A stretch of DNA of 23,020 bases from Prevotella sp. UBA2809 (GTDB taxonomy: Bacteria; Bacteroidota; Bacteroidia; Bacteroidales; Bacteroidaceae). The notes beneath the pieces were generated by a model, which worked only from the letters and a program-made list of their open reading frames with translations, was not told the DNA's origin and searched no databases. Position 1 is the stretch's first letter, and each line of letters opens with the position of its first letter. A program made the translations under genes and the position numbers. Shown here one piece after another: positions 6,428 to 13,721 of the stretch. Where the stretch lies: contig DEHD01000036.1 of assembly GCA_002351725.1 (NCBI GenBank), forward strand, positions 1 to 23,020, read 5' to 3'.

Positions 6428-8089
6428 TTACTTTTGTATCTTCTGTAATTCGATATCGTTGGCTGCGTACTTAGCAAACGAAGCATCCTTCTTGATAGCC
6501 TCGCGCAGAGCCTCAGCAGCATCGTCGTTGTTACCCATGCGGGCACTCATCAGAGCACGCAGATACTCAGAAGTAGCATCTGGATTCTGGATGTACTTAA
6601 GTGTAACAGCAGCTGATACGTAGTCGTGGTTCAGGATCTGAGCCAGAACAGCGCTGTTAGAATAAACCTCGGCAAAGTCCTCCTCGGCCTGTGCATAGTT
6701 GCCTTTTGCAAGGTTCAGGTTACCCATAACCTCAGCAAGTCCGTTAGCACCGGTAGCGCTGGCAATGAAACGCTCAGCAGTAGCTACATCGCCATCCTTA
6801 AGGGCAAGCAGACCAAGGTTTGCATTTGCCTCAGGCAGGCTGCTGATCTTCTGCAGATACTCCTTTGCTGCAGCATAGTTACCACGCTCGAACTCGAGAG
6901 CGGCGATATTGTTGTATGCACGATAGTCGTTAGGATAAACCTTAGCGGCTGTGAGGTACACTTCCTTCTTCTCATCGAGAGTTGACTTAAGTGTAGCACC
7001 ATACAGGATCTCCTCGATGCTCAGCTTAGCAGGATCGGCCTTAAGCTGCTCGAGAATCTGATCGTCGCTACGGCCGATAGTCTCGTAGTTGATGGTAAGG
7101 CGGGCACGGCGCAACTCAGGAAGAATGCCGTCGGCCAACTCACGGAAGGCTGTAGAGATATTCTTAATCTGCTGCTCGCGCTCCTGTGGGTCCTTATACA
7201 TAGAGAGAACTCGAAGGATAACCTCCTTGTCCTGAATGTTGCTTGCCTTTACCAGCTGCTGGAATCCCTCCCAGTCCTGAGCGGTGTACTTAGCATCAAC
7301 AGGGGCATCGAAGTTAATCTTCTTGAGCTCCTGATTTACATACTTCTCAGACACCTTCTGACGCTCGCCAGCCAACTTGTCGTTGATAGCGAAACCACCA
7401 TCGGGTGAAGCGTATGCAGAAACCTCGATGTTCTCAAGTTTGAGCTTCTCGCGATCGTTGTTAATCTGCTTAAGCATCTTTACGAACTCCTGAACAGAAT
7501 TGTTCTTAAGCTCGCTCTTGCGCAGTGTAGCCTGCTGGATGAGGAACTTGATGTTAGCATCAAGCTTCTTCTTGGTGATGCGCTGGTATGCATCGGGAGC
7601 AACAGCTGCCTGTGTAGAAAGGATAGTACGCTTATAAAGCTCAGAAGTTGCAACGATTCCATCAGCCACCTTAACGGCAGGAACCTCCATCTTCTTGTTG
7701 CCGATGCGGGCATCGAAAGTAAGGTACATCTCGGCCTTGTTATCGCCTACATAGGCAAAGCTTGTCTTCATTGTATAGTTACCACCCATGCGGTAGTTGA
7801 TGGTCTGGTCGTTACCGCGAACACTCTCGCCCTGGAAAGTGGCAGTAGTACCCTTCTCAACCTGTCCGTTAGAATAGCGGAGCTCTGGCACAACAGTTAC
7901 AACGGCCTTCTTCTTCATATACTTCTCGGGGAAGTGGCCATTGATAGTTGCAGGAACAACGCCTTGCTGAGTTTCGAGTGGATTTGGGGTTACATTGAAA
8001 TTATCGGCTGATAATTCTCCTAGTTTAGAACACGATGTGAAAGTCATCAGCGCAGCTGCTGACATGAGTAAAATAGTTTCCTTTTTCAT
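6428..8089 (-). CDS. OmpA-like / TPR lipoprotein
   Basis: The 553-residue product starts at 8089 (MKKETILLM) and has a lipobox ending TFTSC20. A longer GTG start at 8134 would lie inside the tRNA gene and is rejected. Residues ~30-160 are beta-rich (PEKYMKKKAVVTVVPELRY…). Residues ~215-255 contain an OmpA-like stretch (IEVSAYASPDGG…ERQKVSEKYV), the pattern of peptidoglycan-associated domains in this phylum, and about 355-545 are TPR-type helical repeats (NDYRAYNNIAALEFERGNYAAAKEYL). It is likely a periplasmic-face outer-membrane lipoprotein that scaffolds other envelope proteins or binds peptidoglycan. Its ATG is only 18 bases from the 3' end of tRNA-Leu, so it probably shares that promoter. 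No precise family name is recognised. Confidence 0.85.
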   Translation of the reverse strand: MKKETILLMSAAALMTFTSCSKLGELSADNFNVTPNPLETQQGVVPATINGHFPEKYMKKKAVVTVVPELRYSNGQVEKGTTATFQGESVRGNDQTINYRMGGNYTMKTSFAYVGDNKAEMYLTFDARIGNKKMEVPAVKVADGIVATSELYKRTILSTQAAVAPDAYQRITKKKLDANIKFLIQQATLRKSELKNNSVQEFVKMLKQINNDREKLKLENIEVSAYASPDGGFAINDKLAGERQKVSEKYVNQELKKINFDAPVDAKYTAQDWEGFQQLVKASNIQDKEVILRVLSMYKDPQEREQQIKNISTAFRELADGILPELRRARLTINYETIGRSDDQILEQLKADPAKLSIEEILYGATLKSTLDEKKEVYLTAAKVYPNDYRAYNNIAALEFERGNYAAAKEYLQKISSLPEANANLGLLALKDGDVATAERFIASATGANGLAEVMGNLNLAKGNYAQAEEDFAEVYSNSAVLAQILNHDYVSAAVTLKYIQNPDATSEYLRALMSARMGNNDDAAEALREAIKKDASFAKYAANDIELQKIQK

Positions 8090-8107
8090 AAAAATACCTT
8101 TGATTAG

Positions 8108-8194
8108 TGCCGCGAGCGGGACTCGAACCCGCACGACCGTTTAAATGGTCAAGGGATTTTAAGTCCCTCGTGTCTACCATTTCACCATCGCGGC
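8108..8194 (-). tRNA. tRNA-Leu (UAA anticodon)
   Basis: On the minus strand the gene folds as a class II tRNA of 87 bases. The acceptor arms GCCGCGA (plus 8188-8194) and TCGCGGC (plus 8109-8115) pair. The D-arm contains GGTGAAATGGTAGACAC, and the anticodon stem-loop AGGGA-CTTAAAA-TCCCT gives anticodon TAA. A long variable arm TTGACCATTTAAACGGTCG and the T-arm CGGGTTCGAGTCCCG follow. The long variable arm and the anticodon identify leucine. CCA is not encoded after the discriminator A (next bases CTA), so it must be added enzymatically. Confidence 0.97.
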
Positions 8195-8208
8195 TCCATT
8201 TTGCGGTG

Positions 8209-8240
8209 CAAAGGTACTTTTATTTATTGGAATAGCCAAA
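8209..8240 (-). promoter_or_regulatory. Promoter of tRNA-Leu and probably the downstream lipoprotein operon
   Basis: Reading the minus strand, TTTG (plus 8237-8240) and TACCTTTG (plus 8209-8216) are separated by exactly 20 bases. This is the best match in the window to the Bacteroidetes primary sigma-factor promoter (-33 TTTG, -7 TAnnTTTG). The tRNA 5' end lies 15 bases beyond the box. No other promoter is evident before the genes running down to 1046. Confidence 0.8.
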
Positions 8241-8254
8241 CTTTTTATCTTTTT

Positions 8255-8803
8255 TTAATTCCAAACCCTCAGAATACCGCCATCAAAGGCTGCTTTATAC
8301 CTGTACAGGCCTATTCCGGGAGTTCCGTTTGCCACTACTCCATTGTTTACATCATATGTACGCTTACATTTATCGCAATGCAGCTGGGTGCCGTTATTCT
8401 GCCAAGTCATGGGGTATCGGCGGCCACCCAGTTCCTTCAAGCAGTTTGAGCACTGGCCCTCATAGGCCACCAGCACATTATCATAACTGCTTATGCCAAC
8501 TATTATGCAATTATTGGCTCCAAGCGCATAGTTCAACCTTGTCTCACGGTCGGTTGTGAGTCGTATGTCTTCGGTGGCATTATCGTAGTTGCGGACTGTC
8601 TTCAGATGTCGCACACCCTGCTCCACTCTTGTTTCAACCTTCATAAACGCACCGTTTGAACTTATCGCAGCTGTAAGCTGGCAAGGCACAGGATGCAGGA
8701 AGGTGTCAAATACAAAGTAGCACTCGTATTCGTGATAGATATTCTCCTCGCCAACACAAGCCATGAGCAGAGTGCAGAGTGAAAGAATCAGCAAACGTTT
8801 CAT
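8255..8803 (-). CDS. Lipoprotein with a Rieske-like four-Cys C-terminal domain
   Basis: The 182-residue product starts MKRLLILSLC with a lipobox LMAC16, so it is a lipid-anchored envelope protein. The first half has no recognised domain. The second half has C118-x-x-C121 and C143-x-x-C146, followed by KRTYDVNNGVVANGTP…LYRYKAAFDGGILRVW. That spacing and tail resemble the second half of a Rieske domain (CxxHGWRFDLxTG…L..Y.V….V.V), except that the His ligands are Cys and the first motif is CXXC rather than CXH. It could bind zinc or a rubredoxin-like iron, or be a zinc ribbon on a similar scaffold. The ATG overlaps the argH stop by four bases, giving tight coupling to a cytoplasmic biosynthetic gene. 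Fold assignment is by eye. Confidence 0.75.
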   Translation of the reverse strand: MKRLLILSLCTLLMACVGEENIYHEYECYFVFDTFLHPVPCQLTAAISSNGAFMKVETRVEQGVRHLKTVRNYDNATEDIRLTTDRETRLNYALGANNCIIVGISSYDNVLVAYEGQCSNCLKELGGRRYPMTWQNNGTQLHCDKCKRTYDVNNGVVANGTPGIGLYRYKAAFDGGILRVWN

Positions 8804-10131
8804 GCCAGCAGTTTCTTTTCAGCCTCAGTCATTCGCTCAAAGTGGAAACCATCAAGCGTCTGCTGCATCAGGGCCTCAATCTTGTCGTTGCACAGATTAC
8901 CTATGCTTCCCTCGTGAGTGTGATGGATATCGTGACTGGCCTTGAAGGTTCCGGCTTCGATGTCGAGACCAACCTTTTTGTATGCATCGCGGAACGGCAT
9001 ACCGTTAGCAGCCAGACGATTAACCTCTTCTACAGAGAACATCGGATCGTACATTGGATTGTCAAGGATATGCTCGTTAACCTCTATCTTATTAATAATG
9101 TAAGCAGCCATCTGCAGACAGTCTTTCAGCTCGCCGAATGCCGGCAGGAACACTTCCTTAATAATCTGCAAATCGCGGAAATAGCCAACGGGCAGATTAT
9201 TCATCATCAGCATAATCTGCTGTGGCAGCGACTGCAACTTGTTACACTTGGCACGAATAAGCTCAAAAACATCGGGATTCTTCTTGTGGGGCATGATGCT
9301 AGAACCTGTTGTACACTCCTTGGGGAGCTTTACGAACGAGAAGTTCTGAGAATTGAACATACATGCATCGAAAGCCATCTTGGCTATTGTTCCGGCGATA
9401 GTTGCAATGGCAAAGCCGACGTTGCGCTCCATCTTGCCGCGTCCCATCTGGGCATACACTACATTATAATCCATAGAGTCGAAACCTAGCAACTCGGTGG
9501 TCATTGTGCGGTTCAATGGGAACGAGCTACCGTAACCTGCAGCGCTTCCCAATGGGTTGCGGTTGGTCATCTTGTAGGCAGCCTGCAGGAACAGCATATC
9601 ATCAGCCAGACTTTCGGCGTATGCTCCAAACCACAAGCCGAAGCTTGATGGCATAGCAATCTGCAGGTGAGTGTATCCGGGCATCAGCACATCCTTGTAC
9701 TGATTACTCTTCTGGATTAACTCATCGAAAAGAATCTTAACTTCATTAGCTATCTCCATCAGTTCGTGACGGGTAAAGAGCTTAAGGTCTACCAGCACCT
9801 GGTCATTGCGTGAACGACCAGAGTGTATCTTCTTACCCATATCGCCCAACTTACGTGTAAGCAGCATCTCTACCTGTGAGTGTACGTCCTCAACATCGTC
9901 TTCGATAACAAACTCACCACGCTCGGCCAGATGATAGATATTCTTCAACTCAGCCAGAAGCTGGGTAAGCTCGTCCTTCTCCAGAAGACCGATGCTTTCC
10001 AACATTGTGATGTGGGCCATAGAACCCAGCACATCATACTTTGCCAGATAGAGATCCATCTCGCGGTCACGACCTACGGTGAAACGCTCAATCTCCTTGT
10101 TGATTTCAAAATTCTTTTCCCAGAGTTTCAT
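8800..10131 (-). CDS. argH: Argininosuccinate lyase
   Basis: The enzyme (EC 4.3.2.1) cleaves argininosuccinate to arginine and fumarate, the last step of arginine synthesis. The 443-residue protein shows the fumarase/aspartase superfamily signature GSSIMPHKKNPD (276-287, with the flexible-loop Ser), plus HSGRSRNDQ (103-111) and the TH pair at 154-155 expected for catalysis. Length is close to the usual 450-460. It acts as a cytoplasmic homotetramer. The gene lies 28 bases after the SRPBCC gene in an operon headed by pyrE, which links arginine and pyrimidine synthesis through shared carbamoyl phosphate; the functional link is inference. No other arg biosynthesis genes are in the window. Confidence 0.97.
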   Translation of the reverse strand: MKLWEKNFEINKEIERFTVGRDREMDLYLAKYDVLGSMAHITMLESIGLLEKDELTQLLAELKNIYHLAERGEFVIEDDVEDVHSQVEMLLTRKLGDMGKKIHSGRSRNDQVLVDLKLFTRHELMEIANEVKILFDELIQKSNQYKDVLMPGYTHLQIAMPSSFGLWFGAYAESLADDMLFLQAAYKMTNRNPLGSAAGYGSSFPLNRTMTTELLGFDSMDYNVVYAQMGRGKMERNVGFAIATIAGTIAKMAFDACMFNSQNFSFVKLPKECTTGSSIMPHKKNPDVFELIRAKCNKLQSLPQQIMLMMNNLPVGYFRDLQIIKEVFLPAFGELKDCLQMAAYIINKIEVNEHILDNPMYDPMFSVEEVNRLAANGMPFRDAYKKVGLDIEAGTFKASHDIHHTHEGSIGNLCNDKIEALMQQTLDGFHFERMTEAEKKLLA

Positions 10132-10140
10132 CTCCTGTCT

Positions 10141-10161
10141 CTAAAATCTTAATTCTAAATT
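10141..10161 (-). repeat. Three degenerate 7-base units in the argH leader
   Basis: On the minus strand the argH leader reads AATTTAG, AATTAAG, ATTTTAG, then AGACAGGAG before the ATG at 10131. Each unit ends in AG and they match at five or six of seven positions. The first unit overlaps the SRPBCC stop codon by two bases. This is weaker than the tracts before the HU gene and ribD. Confidence 0.5.
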
Positions 10162-10591
10162 ATTCGTAGTGCACCATTGCAAGGGCATCGGCGATTTTCT
10201 CTACACCTTCCTGCAATGGCTTTTCTACCATACTCTTAATAAACGGATTAAGCTCTGCCTTAACCGTTACCTTCATCTTTGAAGAGTTCTCATCTACAGG
10301 CAATACCTGAACCCACACATTAAAGGGTACGGGGCTCTGCACTGTCTCGAACTTGACACACTTAGGTTCTTCGCGATCACAGATGCGAAGCTTAAGCTCA
10401 CCTACTGGAGCTACGTTAAGACTTACTGTGTCCTGATCAAAGCTAAAGTCCTGAACCTTATCCTCGGGCACACGGTCGCGCACCTTCTCCAGATTTCTCA
10501 GGTCGCTGATGTTATTGTAAACAGCCTGCTGAGAATATGGAATCAGCTTTACGCTGCTCTCAAACTTACTTTCTCCTCCGAATAATCCCAT
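10160..10591 (-). CDS. SRPBCC-fold protein (START/polyketide-cyclase superfamily)
   Basis: The 143-residue protein fits the small SRPBCC (Bet v1-like) fold: an N-terminal strand FESSVKLIPYSQQAVYNNISDLRNL, central antiparallel strands (LKLRICDREEPKCVKFETV) and a long C-terminal helix (PLQEGVEKIADALAMVHYE). Such proteins form a hydrophobic cavity that binds lipids or other apolar ligands; no catalytic residues are evident. There is no signal peptide, so it is cytoplasmic. It sits between pyrE (32 bases upstream) and argH (28 bases downstream). Its job in that operon is unknown. Confidence 0.85.
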   Translation of the reverse strand: MGLFGGESKFESSVKLIPYSQQAVYNNISDLRNLEKVRDRVPEDKVQDFSFDQDTVSLNVAPVGELKLRICDREEPKCVKFETVQSPVPFNVWVQVLPVDENSSKMKVTVKAELNPFIKSMVEKPLQEGVEKIADALAMVHYE

Positions 10592-10593
10592 GG

Positions 10594-10621
10594 TTATATA
10601 GATTAAAGATTAAACATAAAA
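10594..10621 (-). repeat. 7-base units in the SRPBCC leader
   Basis: On the minus strand the leader reads TTTTATG, TTTAATC, TTTAATC, TATATAA, CC, then the ATG at 10591. Two units are identical (plus GATTAAAGATTAAA, 10601-10614) and the flanking ones are degenerate. The tract fills nearly the whole gap after the pyrE stop. Confidence 0.6.
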
Positions 10622-10623
10622 TA

Positions 10624-11259
10624 TTAAAGGTCCTGCTTCCAAGTAGATGGACTCTTGCGCCACTCTGCGAGTACAGCCTTGTCCTCCTCCTTAATATAGC
10701 CGGTCTTGGCAGCTTCTTCGATAACAGCCTCATAGTTACTCAAAGTAATCAGCTTTACACCAGCCTCACGGAATGCCTCTTCAGCAACGGGGAAGCCATA
10801 TGTAAACGAAGCTACCATACCAATAACCTCTACGCCATAGTCACGGAGTGCCTGAACAGCCTTCAGGCTACTGCCACCAGTAGATATCAAGTCTTCAACC
10901 ACAATCACCTTTGCGCCTTTCTTTATCTCGCCTTCAACCTGATTACCCATACCATGATCTTTTGGCTTTGGACGAACATAGCTATAAGGCAAGCCTAACT
11001 CCTCGGCTACGAGAGCGCCCTGCGCGATAGCACCTGTAGCAACACCGGCCACAGCTTCAGCCTCAGGAAAGTTCTCCTGAATAGCATGACAGAGTTCCAA
11101 CTTAACAAAAGAGCGCAGACGAGGGAACGAAAGCGTCTTACGGTTGTCGGTATAAATAGGTGATTTCCAGCCAGAGGCCCATGTAAATGGGTCGTTTGGT
11201 TGCAACTTGATGGCCTCAATCTCCATCAGTTTCTTAGCAAATTGATTCTTGATATCCAT
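10624..11259 (-). CDS. pyrE: Orotate phosphoribosyltransferase
   Basis: The enzyme (EC 2.4.2.10) converts orotate and PRPP to orotidine monophosphate in pyrimidine synthesis. The 211-residue protein has the type I PRTase PRPP-binding motif VIVVEDLISTGGSS (118-131). The mobile catalytic loop region YVRPKPKDHGMGNQVEG lies at about 94-110, and the N-terminal WASGWKSPIYTDNR (27-40) is typical of OPRTases. Length is normal. It is the first gene of the pyrE-SRPBCC-argH-lipoprotein operon, with a -7 box 22 bases upstream of the ATG. Confidence 0.97.
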   Translation of the reverse strand: MDIKNQFAKKLMEIEAIKLQPNDPFTWASGWKSPIYTDNRKTLSFPRLRSFVKLELCHAIQENFPEAEAVAGVATGAIAQGALVAEELGLPYSYVRPKPKDHGMGNQVEGEIKKGAKVIVVEDLISTGGSSLKAVQALRDYGVEVIGMVASFTYGFPVAEEAFREAGVKLITLSNYEAVIEEAAKTGYIKEEDKAVLAEWRKSPSTWKQDL

Positions 11260-11281
11260 AATGTTATTATATTTTTGGGTG

Positions 11282-11289
11282 CAAAGATA
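11282..11289 (-). promoter_or_regulatory. Putative pyrE promoter -7 box
   Basis: Minus-strand TATCTTTG fits TAnnTTTG and lies 22 bases upstream of the pyrE ATG. No good -33 TTTG is visible. It is arranged divergently from the pectate lyase promoter about 70 bases away. Confidence 0.6.
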
Positions 11290-11352
11290 AGCAAATTATC
11301 CGAGTATACATATTTTTTTATCACTTTTCTTTTTTCAATCAAATATTTTATG

Positions 11353-11360
11353 TACCTTTG
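11353..11360 (+). promoter_or_regulatory. Putative pectate lyase promoter -7 box
   Basis: TACCTTTG lies 24 bases upstream of the chosen ATG at 11385. The -33 region is only T-rich, so this may need an activator. The box overlaps an in-frame TTG at 11358, which is why that upstream start is rejected. Confidence 0.6.
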
Positions 11361-11384
11361 TCATTAATTACTAATTTAAATGTT

Positions 11385-12470
11385 ATGCGCATGTTTATTA
11401 ACCACAATCATCAACACTACAATCTATTGTTTGCAGGCATCCTGCTTGCTGTGTCTTTTTCACTCTCTTCTTGTTCGAATGACGATAATCCAACAGGGCC
11501 CCCTGCCCTCCCATCGACCTACGACAGTCTCAAGCCAATAGGTTTCGGAGAAAACACAACTGGTGGCAACGGCCAGAACACCATCTTGGTAACCACCGCC
11601 GATCAACTGGCGGCAGCAGTGAGCGGCAACGATCCTGCTACCGTGTATGTGGAGGGTAGCATCACGCTCGACAAGACGATTCTCGTAGGTTCCAACAAGA
11701 CGATTCTCGGTCTCTCAGGAGCCACCATCAGTAACCTCAACCGCAATGAAAATGCCGGTATCTTCCTGCTGAATGGCAGTAGAAATGTTATTATACGCAA
11801 CCTGACCCTATGCGGCCCAGGAGCCTACGATATTGACGCCAACTACAGCGATAATATCAGCTTGGTTGGCGCAAGAAATGTGTGGGTGGATCACTGTGAC
11901 ATACAGGATGGCATCGATGGAAATCTCGACATAGTGGAAGGCTCTGACAGCATTTGCGTCAGTTGGACCCGCTTCCGTTACCTCATAAAACCAAGCGGTG
12001 GAGGTACTGGTGGCAACAATGACCACCGAAACTGTAACTTGATTGGCAGCAGCAACAATACTGCCGACATAGATGGGGGACACCTCAACTGCACGTTTAT
12101 CTGCTGCTGGTGGGGAGAGGGATGTAATGAGCGCTGTCCGCGTGTCCGCTTTGGAAAAGTACACGTGGTCAACTGCCTTTATGATGGTAATGACTATAAT
12201 TATTGCATAGGTTACGGCGTCTATTCCAATATCTATGTGGAGAAATGTGCTTTCACGTCAGAAAAGGCAAAGCAGAACGCTCTGAAAGACTGGCACGGCG
12301 ACAAGGATTTCAACATCAAAATCGTGGATTGTCTGGGAATAGAAGACGTGGAGTTGTCACAAGGCGACAGGGGGCAGTTCGTGCCTTCTTATAACTATGA
12401 TGCCTTCGATTCCAATCAGGTGGAATCTGTTCTGAAGGACCCCCGCAACGGTGCCGGTGCCACTATGTAA
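11385..12470 (+). CDS. Lipoprotein pectate lyase, polysaccharide lyase family 1-like
   Basis: The 361-residue product has a lipobox LSSC30 after a hydrophobic segment and an acidic SNDDN that favours surface or outer-membrane retention. The rest fits a right-handed parallel beta-helix pectate lyase, which cleaves polygalacturonan by beta-elimination with calcium. Key motifs are VIIRNLTL (about 135-142), WVDHCD (167-172, the vWiDH signature), GNLDIVEGSDSICVSW (179-194, calcium-binding acids) and R250-x-P-x-x-R255 in ERCPRVRFGKVHV (catalytic Arg region). The mature domain has 13 Cys, unusually many. ATG codons at 11385 and 11391 are both possible starts. The gene has its own promoter and terminator and faces its neighbours on the opposite strand, so it looks like an independently acquired gene. 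Confidence 0.9.
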   Translation: MRMFINHNHQHYNLLFAGILLAVSFSLSSCSNDDNPTGPPALPSTYDSLKPIGFGENTTGGNGQNTILVTTADQLAAAVSGNDPATVYVEGSITLDKTILVGSNKTILGLSGATISNLNRNENAGIFLLNGSRNVIIRNLTLCGPGAYDIDANYSDNISLVGARNVWVDHCDIQDGIDGNLDIVEGSDSICVSWTRFRYLIKPSGGGTGGNNDHRNCNLIGSSNNTADIDGGHLNCTFICCWWGEGCNERCPRVRFGKVHVVNCLYDGNDYNYCIGYGVYSNIYVEKCAFTSEKAKQNALKDWHGDKDFNIKIVDCLGIEDVELSQGDRGQFVPSYNYDAFDSNQVESVLKDPRNGAGATM

Positions 12471-12493
12471 AATCCTATATCACATTAAGAATA

Positions 12494-12538
12494 GAGCCGT
12501 CAAGTGTCTGCGATTTCCCTCGCACCACTTGGCGGTTC
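12494..12538. terminator. Hairpin between convergent pectate lyase and comF
   Basis: Bases 12494-12506 pair with 12526-12538 (13 bp with two G-U pairs on the plus strand). An inner 5-bp stem TGCGA/TCGCA lies at 12509-12513 and 12520-12524. It sits 24 bases after the lyase stop and 7 after the comF stop. U-tracts are weak on both sides, so termination efficiency is uncertain. Confidence 0.65.
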
Positions 12539-12544
12539 CATTTG

Positions 12545-13252
12545 TCAGCTCTTGGCGAGGCCAAGTGAGAGGATGCTGATACGGACACCACCAGCCTTAC
12601 AGAGTTCTTTAGCACAGGCAATGATGGTAGCTCCTGTAGTAACCACATCATCAATCAGCAAGATATGTTTGCCTATAATAGGTTCGCCATCGACCAGACT
12701 AAACGCATATTCCACGTTTTCCTGGCGTTCCCATCGCCTCCTTCGTGTCTGACTACCCTTGAATACAGTTCTCTTTACAATACCTGTATAAATTGGTATG
12801 CCCGTCATCTCATTTATGCCTTTAGCAATCTCTTCACTCTGGTTATAACCACGACGACGGAATCGCTCTCTTGTCAACGGAACAGGCACTATTCCATCGA
12901 TTCCATCGAAGAAGTTGTCTCTTTGAAACTCTACCGCAACTTTACGTCCCATAACAGGACCAATTTCCGGATGACTCTTGTATTTTAACTTATAAATGAC
13001 ATTTGCTGTCTTTGAATGACTCTCATAATAGAAAAAAGCAGCAGCACGCTCTATAGGTATCTGTCCCCAGAACAGTTTGGCCATTTCGTTTTCGTAGGGA
13101 TTCTTGGAAAAATCTGTTCTCGGCAGTTTTAAGTTACACGAAATACATATAACATTCTCTACGGCAGACAGCCTTTTTCCACACACAACGCAGAGCTGTG
13201 GTGATATAAGATCGAGTAGTCTGTGCCAGAAACTAATCGGTTTCTTCGCCAT
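12545..13252 (-). CDS. comF: ComF family protein (zinc-ribbon phosphoribosyltransferase)
   Basis: The 235-residue protein has the ComF layout. An N-terminal zinc ribbon is formed by C21/C24 and C36/C39, and a type I phosphoribosyltransferase domain carries the PRPP-binding motif HILLIDDVVTTGATI (196-210). The conserved segment VPVPLTRERFRRRGYNQSE (122-140) is characteristic. In competent bacteria ComF helps single-stranded DNA uptake at the inner membrane. Homologues are widespread in non-competent species, so the role here is inferred. The start at 13252 (MAKKPISFW) overlaps the end of recX by 20 bases; the next Met would delete the zinc ribbon, so this start is kept. Confidence 0.93.
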   Translation of the reverse strand: MAKKPISFWHRLLDLISPQLCVVCGKRLSAVENVICISCNLKLPRTDFSKNPYENEMAKLFWGQIPIERAAAFFYYESHSKTANVIYKLKYKSHPEIGPVMGRKVAVEFQRDNFFDGIDGIVPVPLTRERFRRRGYNQSEEIAKGINEMTGIPIYTGIVKRTVFKGSQTRRRRWERQENVEYAFSLVDGEPIIGKHILLIDDVVTTGATIIACAKELCKAGGVRISILSLGLAKS

Positions 13253-13721
13253 AATCTACATTTTCATCAACCTCCAGACACTGACGAATGATACTAAAGT
13301 CAAAGCCTCGGCTAAGTGCAAAGCGCACTAACTTCTGATTCAACTCGTAGTCACTGTTGGCTTTCGTTGTTTTACGTTTCTGTTTAAGCAGTGGTATAAG
13401 AACATCCAGATACTCCTTTTCATCGATTTCATCGAGTACTTTCTTTTGGATATCCTCGTCAATTCGCTTTAACCAAAGAGCCTGTCTAACCTTTCGCTGA
13501 CCCCATTTGTTATAGCGGATCTTGTCCTTGACAAATGCACGGGCATAACGCTCATTATCTATATAGCGCTCTTTAACAAGTCGGGCCACCACACGCTCTT
13601 GGGCATCTTTGTCCATGCCCCAACGTTTCATCTTGTCGCGCATCTCCTGTTCACAATGCTCAGCATGAGCACAGACAGCGGCCAATTGCAAGTATGCTTC
13701 CTGGTCAGTCTTCTCTTTCAT
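13233..13721 (-). CDS. recX: RecX family regulator of RecA
   Basis: The 162-residue protein is all-helical with the repeated three-helix pattern of RecX. Examples are HCEQEMRDKMKRWGMDKDAQERVVARLVKERYIDNERYARAFVKD and the following NKWGQRKVRQALWLKRI, both hallmark segments. RecX binds inside the RecA filament groove and limits recombinase activity. There is no recA in the window. Its start overlaps prmC by four bases and its end overlaps comF by 20, so expression is tied to both. Confidence 0.92.
   Translation of the reverse strand: MKEKTDQEAYLQLAAVCAHAEHCEQEMRDKMKRWGMDKDAQERVVARLVKERYIDNERYARAFVKDKIRYNKWGQRKVRQALWLKRIDEDIQKKVLDEIDEKEYLDVLIPLLKQKRKTTKANSDYELNQKLVRFALSRGFDFSIIRQCLEVDENVDYGEETD

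Noticed and set aside
6427..6546. Forty-codon N-terminal extension of the CXXC-less lipoprotein
   Set aside because: It would overlap the end of the upstream TPR gene and bury the lipoprotein signal peptide that begins at 6426.
8090..8134. GTG start adding 15 residues to the OmpA/TPR lipoprotein
   Set aside because: The extension lies in the 3' part of tRNA-Leu and precedes a good signal peptide starting at 8089.
8779..9489. Long plus-strand open frame opposite argH
   Set aside because: It is the antisense of a well-conserved enzyme, has no recognisable domain and no promoter or leader. The same holds for the plus-strand frame at 18989-19891 opposite susD.
11358..11384. TTG start for the pectate lyase
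   Set aside because: It lies inside the -7 promoter box, so it would be upstream of the transcription start.
12545..13252. comF and yifB taken as proof of natural competence
   Set aside because: Both families are common in species not known to be transformable, and no comEA, comEC or pilus genes are in the window.
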